From positions 43,834,964-43,898,963 of the forward strand of contig NC_080044.1 in the NCBI RefSeq assembly GCF_012489685.1: a stretch of DNA of 64,000 nucleotides, read 5' to 3'. The translations under genes were made by a program, and so were the position numbers. Position 1 is the stretch's first letter; each line of letters starts with the position of its first letter. Below, piece after piece: positions 35,398-45,456 of the stretch. The notes under the pieces were generated by a model. That model was not told where the DNA came from, made no database searches, and worked only from the letters and a program-made list of their open reading frames with translations. Origin of the DNA: Lotus japonicus (taxonomy: Eukaryota > Streptophyta > Magnoliopsida > Fabales > Fabaceae).

Positions 35398-38300
35398 TGT
35401 AACACCCCGATTTCGGTGGCGTCACTTTAGTAACCAAAAAGAAAATAAAAGCGGAAAAACGTGAATATTTTTTTTTCGACATTTGTTTTAAGTAAATAAA
35501 AGACTTGTCGAATTTAAAGACGTATCGACGAAAGATAAACAAGACTAATATACAATATATATACACTCCCCACAGTAAACAGCATGCCACGTCACGAGTA
35601 ACCTCCAGTGACGGGAAAGTAGTGCCTGTCGGCAAATATGTACAGAGACAAAATATAAGGTCAGTATTCAGAAATACAGTCCTCCAAACGAAAATAGGTC
35701 AGCTCAAAACAGTCCGAAGACCTCCTAATCCGACCAACTCCCTGTGACTCCCGTAAAGAGAACCACACAAAAAGCTAAAGGTCGGGGACCTACCCTGCCC
35801 CAAAATGAGAAAAACTGAAGATCAGAGCCACGACGCTACTCCTACCCTAATCCTGACTAGAGGAGTACTACACACCACTCCCAGCTACGCATCACCATGA
35901 TCGTCGTCTGAATCTGAATCCAGGTCAATGACTACGTCAGTCCTCACAGCGGGTCCTACGGGTACTGTACCCGATCCCAAATCAACAGCAGCCGCGACGG
36001 TGGGTGAGCTAGAATCAGATGAAGCCCCTCCTACAGGCAACTCCTCCGAAGGGTCCTCCTCGTCCTCAGGCGACGGTGGTGGTGGTACTACAAATCCAGG
36101 GCCACAGTGCACGCCCGGTGGTAGGTTGAAGCTAACGGTGTGGCGTCTCATGACTCCGTGCGTCAGGTTTCCCATTCGGTCCACGCGGTCCTCCATTATT
36201 CGCCCCGTGTAAATAGCTCGGTGACCGGCGGGGTCGACCACCCAAGAGCCCGGGGTGTCCGTGTCCAGCAACTCAAACCTGGTCCCCCCCGAAGGGACGA
36301 CCATCTCGAACCAATCGGCCATCGACATCTGACAAAAAGGTCATACATAGCCCCCCATACACAGGTAGCACGCGTAAGGGGCAACTCAAAGAATTACATA
36401 ATAGTACATCCAATAGGCAAAGTTTAAATAGTAGCCACATAGGCTTAGTTATGAATAACAACATTATAAATTGCATATCCTGCCAAATAAGAATAAATAA
36501 CATTTGCTGGCAATTAACATACCTCAAACAGCGTTAACAGGTAACAAATACAATCGGCAACTAAATCAGCATAAATGGTGCATGAGATGCAAATGCAAAG
36601 GAACAAGATGCAATCCGGAGGGATGGGCACCAACGAGTCAGCCCTAACACCAGCCACGGTGGGACCATTTCTGCTCGGGCGTGTCTTATACCAAACAAAA
36701 TGTAGTCAGATCAGCAGTAAACCCGCAGGCCTGCCATTTCCGTCTGCTACCAAGAATCACCGCAGTGTTCTTATGTGGAAATCCGGGTCTTATGACCATT
36801 TTAGAATCCACCGAGGTCCGGCATCCCACCGTGTATTAACCTCAAAATGAGTGCATGAATGCAACGTGATTAGCCAAACAACGTCTCCGACCTCACTCGT
36901 CACGTCGTCACGTGTTCTAGCTAACTTATTGTCTCTAAAAAGAATACCCTAAGGTAAATGTCGATTCTGCGACAAAAGACAATTAATTATAAAAAGTATC
37001 TCATGACGATTTCTCGAATCATCCGACTCATCTCCATCCGATGGTCAAAAACTGCTCAGCGAGCAAAAAGTACCAATGTACTTGGAAACTACCCGTTTCC
37101 CGGCTTATCTTTCAGATAGCCCAACAACAAATCAGCTCATCGAGCGAAAGAGTATCAACATACTCGGAAACTTATTAATTTTCCCGACTTATCTTTTAGA
37201 TAGTCAAACAACAAAACTGCTCATCGAGCAAAGAGTATCAACATACTCGGAAACTCATTGGTTTCCTCAAAACTTGGACTCGGCGACACTTCTCATTTTT
37301 CCAAAACTAATATTCAAGTCCTAAGCTCTTATTTGCGATTGTGATCATTATTTAAAGATTCAGAGGTTGTTTAATGCCTTATGAATTTTTCTTGTAAAAT
37401 AGTTTCCATTTAGTTTTGTCTCTAAACTTATGAGTTTAAAAGATCCCATAATCCCAAGTAATTCCCAGAGAAGGTCTCGATCCAACAAAACAACAACAAG
37501 GCCCGAACCTCTGTTCGTCCCGTCAAACTTTCTCAAAATCTCACGATAAATTCCGGCATAACTGCCTGTTATCCTCACTTTGACGAACAACAGATATATG
37601 TGTATTTGCATATTTAGAACAATACAATCCAACAGTCATGGCACATGTATCAACACATTGAGGAATAACCATTTAACACTTAGCATATAGGGCAAATATC
37701 ACACATCCTAGATTAACCAGGTAGCACTTAGCATGTGAATCAATCTCAACAACAATCAAACAATAAATGATTATCAATTGTCAGCCGTAGCCTCAGAAAA
37801 CGTTTTTCCCAGTCAAACACAATCAAGTGCATAAACAGTAAATCAAGTCGAAATCGTCGACACCTAATTCATTATCTAGTATTCAGTGAGTAGCCCTCAC
37901 CTGTAGGTTCTCCAACTCGCTCACCAAGTTTTCCTTCACAAACTTCCTCTTCGAATCCGCAAAGTTCCTCAAACGAACCTTAGAACAAATTCACAGAAAT
38001 CAATCACAATGAGTCAGAAACTCAGCAAACAATACGTACTAGAGTTACACGAATCATTATAAACTCCGAAGTACGACAATCTAACGCGTTAAGACAAGTT
38101 TTCGAAAAACGAAATTCCCCCCCCCCTAAATGAGGAGCTCTCGGCCACTTTTCACAATTGGGTGGGCCGATTTTTCTTCGATCAAACTTGGTTCCTAGGT
38201 AATCATTAGCCGTAACTAAGACGAATCTAAGCTCAGAAAAATTTTCGGATCGAAAACTGTCGCAGGGGTATTTTGGTCATTATTTTCAGCTCAGAATTTC

Positions 38301-39493
38301 AAAACTGGATTTTCGAAAAACAAATTGGATGGGGACGTCACCAACGACGTTTATGACGACTAATCCTACTAGCGCTAAGCTAAGTCGTGAATTTTCAGCT
38401 TAAAGAACGAAACTTTGTCTAGAAATGGGTTTTTCCAACAGAAATGAATTCCGGCGGCATTTCGGCGACATTCGGCAAAATGTAATCCGCTAAACACGCT
38501 CAGGGGCATGCAGGGAATAAGTTTAGACAGAGAAATCGAGTTATTTGGACAGTTTTACAAAAAGCTCAAAACTTTGGGCACAGAAAGACATAGAGAAAGA
38601 CGACAGAATTGACGATCAGAAGTGAGAGATAATATCTATACCTCGAAGTCTTCGATTAGCAACGAACGGTGCAGCAATCGGGAAAGAAACGGAGAAAATC
38701 ACTTCCTCCTCCTCTCCTTGGCTTGCTCGCGGGTTTGGGAAGAAAATGGGGTGGGTTTTTGAAAAAAATTCATTTTCTTGCTATTTATAGGTTTTCGAAA
38801 ATGCGGAAAAATGAAAATTTCGAGATTCTGATTTTTCTTGCGTATTCCTCAGAGAATTCTTAGATAGGTTCTGGCGACAGAATTCCAGAACTCAAAACAG
38901 GTTTCTTGGAATTAAATCAAACAATCAAAAGTCGGTGTAAATCGATTTTACCCGAAAAATTACTTTTTGCAGTTGATGTCGGATGAGAAAACTTCGTTCT
39001 GAAGAAAGATTAGAAATATCAAGAGAAATAGGCGTACGCGAGTGGAATCTTCGTTTGAAGCTCCGAATAGAAAAAGTCTTCATCGTCCGTTGATTTTAGG
39101 TTTCTTGAACTATCAGGGTTTTAGTTTCGGCAAACTTCCGAGTATTGGAATTTGACGTTCGTACATTCCAGGGTTTCGTATCGAAACGCTTGTTTATAGA
39201 CGAATAAGAGAAGTTCTAACATTTCTCTGAAGATTTTTGGAATTAGTTTCCATCGTGTCTTAAAATATAAATTAGCTATTTACTAGCGTTTTTGACCTAG
39301 GTTTAAGCGAATACTAATCGTGCTATAATTTTTATCGACTTTGGTACAATCCTTATCTTTTTCCTGAACTTTCTCCTTCATCAATTAATTCCATTCGATA
39401 AACTTGTTCAGGTTTTCCTTCACGTTACATCAAACTTATCGTGAATAGGAATTTTGTTCGATTTACTCTAAACTTAAAAACTTGGGTCTCACA
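35398..39493 (+). mobile_element. 4.1-kb solo LTR, chromovirus (Tekay/Del)-like gypsy
   Basis: 4096 bp from TGTAACACCCCGATTTCGG to GGGTCTCACA with a 5-bp duplication TTTCA (35393-35397 and 39494-39498). Starting TGTAACACCCC and ending GTCTCACA is characteristic of Tekay/Del-type LTRs. No PBS or coding region adjoins it, so it is a solo LTR. Its size is at the large end for plant LTRs. Confidence 0.85.
35885..36328 (-). CDS. Antisense ORF within the large solo LTR, unknown function
   Basis: 147-codon uninterrupted frame on the minus strand. The N-terminal half is well mixed (WFEMVVPSGGTRFELLDTD, then PAGHRAIYTGRIMEDRVDRM), followed by a Pro/Glu/Ser-rich acidic tail ending in DLDSDSDDDHGD. No domain recognised. 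The surrounding LTR segment has higher GC than its flanks, which alone could lengthen frames. It may be a fragment of an LTR-internal or captured coding region; low confidence that it is expressed. Confidence 0.35.
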   Translation of the reverse strand: MSMADWFEMVVPSGGTRFELLDTDTPGSWVVDPAGHRAIYTGRIMEDRVDRMGNLTHGVMRRHTVSFNLPPGVHCGPGFVVPPPPSPEDEEDPSEELPVGGASSDSSSPTVAAAVDLGSGTVPVGPAVRTDVVIDLDSDSDDDHGDA

Positions 39494-39649
39494 TTTCACC
39501 TCGTTTTAGAATCACTCAATTTCGAGTTTTGTAGCTCGAGTTACGTCCAAACCTAGTAAGGGTTGAAAATTCAAGATGCTTAAGGACAATGACAGATCCA
39601 AGAATTTTAAATTGTGGGGGAAATATACACACATAATTATGCAACTTGA

Positions 39650-40351
39650 GCTAAATGGGGAGGAGTTACGAGAGATCCCGATGTTTAACAAAAAATTTAA
39701 TGAATCAAGAGGTGAGGGTGAGGAAACAGAAATTTGCATGGGCCCGACGATAAATGGGGAAACAGGGGAGGAGAAACAATTTGAACTAGAAAACGGTTAT
39801 CAAGAAGAGGACGCAGTTTTTGATCATTGTGGAAATGTTTGGAAGAATCCCATATTTATGGAGGCTGGGCCCCACGATGAAGAGGGTTTTCAAATGAAAA
39901 ATCAAAGTTTGTTGGGTGAGGAGGATGGTATTCAATTGGAGCATGATCCAAGGTCGTTTTTGGTTTGTCGACAGAGGGAGAATTATTCCGTGAGATCAAA
40001 GCACCAACCAGGATTTCGAATGGGGCTATGACAGATAGCAAAATTAATTATGATGAGTGTGTGGATGTTGAAGAGGGTGAGACAAATAAAGCAACACTTG
40101 AGGCACTGTATTCAGATGATGAAATTTTGGCTAAAATAAAACAACGAAGAGGACGAAAAAGGGGAGGAGGGCCCGGTGCTGCTTGGGGAGGTCGAATAGG
40201 GGTCAAGCCTAAAGCAAAGAGAGGAAGACCGAGGGGAAGCAAGAACAAGTTGATACAACAGGCGGCGGCAGACTTATTTTGTTCGGACAATGAGTTTGGA
40301 GGTATGGACTTGGATTCAAGGGCACGACAGACATGGAAGGTTGGGAAATAG
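39650..40351 (+). pseudogene. LINE ORF1-like fragment with AT-hook
   Basis: Two overlapping frames (changing near 39965-40030) give an acidic stretch followed by EILAKIKQRRGRKRGGGPG and KAKRGRPRGSKNK, an AT-hook-like basic motif. The first ATG upstream (39576) lies in the host flank before the target duplication, so that start is fortuitous. Assignment to LINE ORF1 rests on the 3' UTR style, the target duplication and the AT-hook; it could be another gene family. Confidence 0.45.
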
Positions 40352-41310
40352 TTGGGGGTGGTTTACAATGGTGATGAAGAGATGATGATTCAAATACTTA
40401 AGAATCAAATTAAATTGAATCACCCTGAGTTGCAATGACGTTTATGGGTGGGTCAAAAAGAGTGGAGTTGGAGAATTTTTAGATGCCTCAGTGGTGTTGT
40501 GTCTTGTGGGGGTATGAAGGTGTGTGCCTAGATATGGGGTTGAGGAAAAGCAGTCAAAGGCAGGTTCTATCGTCTTCGGGTTGGTATGTGTAAGTGGTGT
40601 TGTGTTGTGGTATGATGGGCTCGTGCTGTGCTTGTCATGGTTGGCATTCTCAAGTTGCATTTTGCCAACTCATGTGTTGTTAGTTCATCTACAAGTGTGT
40701 TGTGTGTGGCATGTACAGGTTTTGTATCTTTGGGATATATCTTGCAAGTGTTTTTAGTTGTGTTGGGGTTTATGGAAAAGACAGCAAAAACCACGAGTTC
40801 TTTTTGTCATGGTGGGCTATGTGCAAATGGTTAATATTTGGTTGGTATGAGTGCTTTATGTTAACATTGTGAATGCGAGGTGTTTTGGCAGATGTTGGAA
40901 CTTTGAGGAAACGTGGGATGGAGATTCTTTTGGGCTTGGCACAATGAGATGGCTCTTGGTAGTTTTGGTCTTGAGATAATCTCGTTTGGTAGAATGAGAT
41001 TTTTATTGGCTTTTTGGGAGTCTATTTTCTGGTTATGTTTAGAATGTATTGGTGTAGTTTGGCAAAGTGGCATGTTTTTAGCTACTTATGGTTTTGGTGG
41101 GTTTTGTTTGTAATTTACTTAGAGTATGGTGTACTCTTTTTCCTTCACTAGGTTTTTATCTCAACTGGGATTTTTCTAATAAGGTTTTAATGAGGCTCAT
41201 ACTCTAGTAATATAGGTATTGATTGTCTTTGTATATTTGTCTTCTTGAGCGTGTTGTTCTCATGAAGAATTCTTTTCAATAAAATATCTTTTCTGTTGTC
41301 AAAAAAAATT
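39650..41310 (+). mobile_element. Truncated/internally deleted LINE-like retroelement
   Basis: 1661 bp ending in a poly-A run and flanked by a 13-bp duplication TTATGCAACTTGA (39637-39649 and 41311-41323). The 5' part encodes an ORF1-like acidic and AT-hook region; the 3' part is a long T/G-rich untranslated region with LINE-style AATAAA near 41278. No endonuclease or RT is present, so it is either internally deleted or a non-autonomous derivative. Confidence 0.75.
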
Positions 41311-41323
41311 TTATGCAACTTGA

Positions 41324-41529
41324 AAGATATAATAAAAAATATAATATATTTGTAACCTGTTCAATTTTTAGTTGTTTTCTATATTGTGTTTTAATTAATT
41401 TATTTATACATCATTCTCTTCCATTTTATTTTGACTTAATTTCTTTTCCTACCTTTCTCTTCTTTTCCTATTACATTATTTATTATATCTCTAATTTCTC
41501 CATCGTCTCGTCTTATCTCTCACATACAG
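41324..41529. other. AT-rich host sequence, no gene seen
   Basis: Continuation of the pre-insertion sequence that ends at 39649; pyrimidine-rich before the RNase H fragment, with a splice-acceptor-like CACATACAG at about 41528. Confidence 0.35.
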
Positions 41530-41903
41530 TGAATGAATGTTATGCTTTTGATGTTAATTTAATGGATCCCCTCATTGCTGAAGCACTGTGTTTCCGCTGG
41601 GCCCTAAAACTAGCAGCTGATTGGAATTTGGAAAATTTGGTTGTTGTCTCAGATTGCCAGCAGCTTGTTAAAGCTTTCCAGCGCCCAAATGAGATCCCTG
41701 CACTGCAGCACATTCTACTGGATTGTTATCATTTTATCCCTGGCTTTAGTTGTATTTCTTTCCAATTTGAATGTAGGCAAACTAATTTAGTTGCTCATGC
41801 ACTAGTTGCTGAGAGCCATTTGTACCATGATTGCTCTTGGTGGGGTGATCCCCTGTGGGTATCCTATTACACCTTGCTGCAGATTTTCCTGATTAATGTT
41901 TAA
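41530..41903 (+). pseudogene. LINE-type RNase H (RVT_3) C-terminal fragment
   Basis: About 120 codons of the domain: E in IAEALCFRWALKLA, D in VVVSDCQQLVKAF, and NLVAHALVAE where the usual final Asp is His, as is common in plant RVT_3 proteins. The upstream RT is absent. The last 54 codons and 3' tail are duplicated at 60398-60488. An open frame extends upstream to 41313 but is AT-rich and unlike coding sequence. Confidence 0.65.
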
Positions 41904-41940
41904 CGCGTCTTATTGCTTTCAAATAAAAATAACTTATAGT
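41850..41940 (+). repeat. Left copy of 91-bp direct repeat bracketing an 18.5-kb block
   Basis: LINE 3' tail from CCCCTGTGGGTATCC to AACTTATAGT. The right copy at 60398-60488 has the same length with two mismatches. Confidence 0.9.
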
Positions 41941-42511
41941 GGGGCGGATCCACCACCTGGCTTGCCTGGGCAGTTGCCCGAGCTCCATGGCCAAAAAAAA
42001 TTAATTGATTTGGGATGAGGATCCCTTTTTGGGAAAAAAATTATTGCAACCTGGGCAAAATAAAGGACAGCAGAGAAAGAGAGGCAAAGGGAGCACGTGA
42101 TGGAATCGGGACAAGCGAAGACGACAACAACAAGAACAGGGAAGGACAGAGACATAAGTGGGAGAGGGAAAAGAAGGCACAGATTGGAGTTGGCACCACC
42201 ACCACACCTTTGTCTGCGTTGACGGCTGTTCTGCTGATGATAATAAAAAACTGATAGGGTAGAAGAAAGGGTAAATAATTAGGGTTTGACATTTGGGTAT
42301 TCTTAAAAGAGTTTTGGGCCATCGTTTGTTTTTTTAAGTGGGCTGTGTGGTTTTTTGACAAAAAAAAATGTAAATGAAAAAGGGTTGTGTAAATATTTTT
42401 AAACTAGTGAAAAAACCACTAGGTTTCGTTAGTTTTTCTTAAAAGAAAAAAACTAGTGTTTTTTTGAAGAAAAAAAAAGTAATATGTAGGTAATCATCAA
42501 TATCATCAATA
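41941..42511. other. Left end of the 18.5-kb inserted block; possible TE terminus
   Basis: Begins GGGGCGGATCCACC and continues CTTGCCTGGGCAGTTGCCC. The other end of the block, read inward on the minus strand, has GTGGCGGAGCCAGG and GCCTGGGCAAC, so the two ends are weakly inverted-repeat-like. No coding sequence seen. Confidence 0.4.
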
Positions 42512-42630
42512 TCAATATATATTATAAAAGAAGAACTTCCATAGTGACGTGTCAGCACCAGATTAATTCTTAGTGACGTGTCAGCACCAGATTAATTCTC
42601 ATAAAAATTATTCCGCGTGTCAATTTGTTA
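42512..42630 (+). mobile_element. Helitron-type 5' terminus
   Basis: Starts A^TC then AATATATATTA, the same as the 5' end of the complete Helitron-like element at 57722 (minus). Both continue with CTCATAA and CCRCGTGTC within about 100 bases. A 29-bp unit (TAGTGACGTGTCAGCACC...) is tandemly repeated at 42542-42600. The 3' end that pairs with it may be 59914 or may be lost. Confidence 0.5.
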
Positions 42631-42839
42631 GAGGATATAATTTTCAATTGATATATGTTTTAATTTTATATATTCTAACCTAATTAATTGATATTATTTT
42701 AGAAGATATAATTTTCAATTGATATATGTTTTAATTTTATATATTCTAAAATAATTGATTGATATTATTTTAAAAGATAAGATTTGGTCTTTTAATTTAT
42801 TTTAAATTTATTTTTAGAATATATTAATTAAATTTTCTT

Positions 42840-43430
42840 AAATTTTCGGATTTTTAATTAATTCAGGATTTTATGAGTTTTTATTGTGATTTGCTAGACT
42901 TGGTAGTTTTTATCTATCTTTATTTAATACCTTTTTAAATTTTAGATTTGATTAGAATTTAGGTTGTTTATTTCTTAATTTTATCTTATTATTTATTTAA
43001 TTTTACTTCCGGAAATATTTTATTTTATTTTACATTTATCTATAGAGTATAATAATTAAATTTTATTGAATTTTCGAATTTTTAATTAATGCAGGATTTT
43101 ATGAGTTTTTATTGTGATTTGCTAGATTTTGATAGTTTTTATCTATCCTTATTTATTATTTATTTAATTTTAATTTCATGAAATATTTTATTTTATTTTT
43201 TAGTTACATTTAGAGTATAAATGAATTTTTATGGTATTTTTATTGAATTTTCATATTTTTATTTAATTCAGGATTTTATGAGTTTTTTATTGTGATTTGC
43301 TAGATTTTGGTAGTTTTTATCTATCTTTATTTAGTACCTTTTTAAAGTTTAGATTTGATTAGGATTTAGGTTGTTTATTTCTTGATTTTATCTTAATTTA
43401 TCTTATTATTTATTTAATGCTAATTCTAAG
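42840..43430 (+). repeat. Imperfect tandem repeats, about 180-230 bp units
   Basis: CAGGATTTTATGAG followed by TTGTGATTTGCTAGA recurs at 42864, 43092 and 43269, each followed by related AT-rich sequence. Pieces of the same repeat (TTTAGATTTGATTAGGATTTA) recur at about 44670, 44770, 58950 and 59055. Confidence 0.7.
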
Positions 43431-44646
43431 AAAATGAAGTTGATTTGGTGCTGAGGGTCCACAAAGCTACCATGGACACGCAGAGATTTGATAGCTGTTA
43501 TTTCTACCTCTGCCACATGTCGCGATCAGGACAAAGGTATGCCGTAAGATGATGTTACGTGAAGAAGAGTTTATCATGTTGTGATTGATGGTTTGTGCCA
43601 TTTCAGTTTATCCTTTGTTCGTAATTCAATCATGGATACTTAAATTTCACATATTTTGTATGTTTTGATCCAAAAGTTTACAAATTTTTGCATAGACCCT
43701 TTAACGAATCATTGTTGAAGACGTAATGTTTTGATTCTGATGTAATGTTTTTTCTATTGTTCTTCTTCCGCTTTTGTATTTTTTTAAACAAGATTTTAGT
43801 ATAGTTTGTAGAAATCCATGTGTGTGAAGTCATTCTAAACCAGATTTTGGTATAATTTATAGAAATTTACGAAACTTATGATAGCCTGAATTTATATTCA
43901 TTTCTCAAATTTTGCACGTTTTTATTCATCATGTTTGAGCTGTGTGTATAAGCATACTATTTGCACTGTATGTGAATGATGCACAACTTACTAATTTTTT
44001 TTTTAATGATGCACAGGTCAGTCAAATTGATGAAAGCATATGAAGAGCTCACATTTAATCTTCATGAGTATGTTTAGCCCATTCTTAAGGTTGGTTCATG
44101 TTTTCCTCAAACTCATTAGTTTTGCATATACTCATGTTTTAGTATGCCAATTGGGTGACTTATCTTACTTTACTCTATATATTTCCTTAAGTTCAATTTA
44201 AATTAATTGTTAGTATAAGTTTATTGGTGAAGTAACCACAATTATTTTGGGTGGGAGAATTATTTTGTTTTTTTTCTCACATATATAGATAATTTGCTGG
44301 GTGCGCACATATGGGGCAATACACCATTTTTTGTTTCTCTTGACTGAAATGTTCCTTTGATCAAGATTCACAAATACACTAAATACAATTCTTTCACCAC
44401 AGTCCTTTCAAATTGGTGAAGGAGGGTATTTTGTTCTTCAAGACTTCATTTTGGGTTTCTGTTTCAATCTTCTTCATGAATTGATTTTGTTCTTCAACTA
44501 ATTGTAAGATGTCATATGCTTCAAGGATTCCTGCTTTTCTCTTCTTAATCAAAAGCAAAAGGATTGAGGAAAAGAAAATCTTCTAGGGTGTAGAATATTC
44601 ACTAATTGGAAAAAAAAATAACACGTGTCATTCTCAGATTAATTCT
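43431..44646. other. AT-rich, no gene seen
   Basis: Internal sequence of the presumed Helitron-like element. There is no helicase or Rep domain and no convincing frame. Confidence 0.35.
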
Positions 44647-44921
44647 CATAAAAAAATACATTTTAAAATTTTAGATTTGATTAGGATTTATGTTGTTTAT
44701 TTCTTGATTTTATCTTAATTTATTTTTGATTTATTTTTAGAGTAAAAAAAATACATTTTTAAATTGTAGATTTGATTAGGATTTAGGTGGTTTATTTCTT
44801 GATTTTATCTTAATTTATTTATTATTTATTTTTAGAGTATTAATTAATATATCCCAAACTTTTTTTTAAAAAGAGTGAGTTTGAAAGTTATAGCTTAAGT
44901 TAATTTGTTAATATATTCCCA

Positions 44922-45006
<85 letters not shown>
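44647..45006 (+). repeat. Repeat module B, copy 1 left part
   Basis: Collinear with 58931-59236 (offset 14284 up to the microsatellite). It is interrupted by the gypsy insertion at 45012 and resumes at 56116-56585. Confidence 0.88.

Positions 45007-45007
<1 letters not shown>
44922..45007 (+). repeat. (AAT)n microsatellite, about 28 units
   Basis: Pure trinucleotide run directly before the gypsy target site; the paralogous run at 59206-59237 has only about ten units. Confidence 0.95.
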
Positions 45008-45009
<2 letters not shown>

Positions 45010-45011
45010 TG

Positions 45012-45291
45012 TGGACTGGGCGAGCCCCTAGAGGGGCAACGCCCAGGGTTCGGCCCGCCCAAGGGCGAGAGCCTGACCTTAAGTTGGGCCTCAACCTCGG
45101 AGGCCCAATTGGCCCAATAGGTAGTACCCAAACTCTATAAATAGGAGGTAGGCATCAATTGTAAGGGACTTTTGCTCATTTGATGAAATAACACATGAAA
45201 TTCAGCATTCTCTCTCTCATTCTCATTCTCTCTAGCACATTCTTCCACTCTCTAGGTACTATCCCTATCCTCAATGTTCATTCCCAAAACA
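45012..45291 (+). repeat. 5' LTR of the 11.1-kb Tat element
   Basis: 280 bp. TATA box CTATAAATAGG at about 45135. Followed at 45292 by TTTGGCGTCGTCTGTGGGG, the probable primer-binding region; its first bases resemble the complement of a tRNA-Asp 3' end, but the match is short. Confidence 0.93.
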
Positions 45292-45456
45292 TTTGGCGTC
45301 GTCTGTGGGGACTATAAACTTTCTATTCCCATTCACGTGGACTGATTGTGCAAAGAGGCGATTTCTGGTTACGATTCGGTGATTCTAACGTGTTTCTTGG
45401 TTTAATTCTGTGATCGGTGCTTGTTTACGATCGAGTTTGTGTCATTCCTGGTTTAG

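Noticed and set aside
44895..45131. Poly-Ile or poly-Leu frames over the (AAT)n run
   Set aside because: Pure microsatellite translation.
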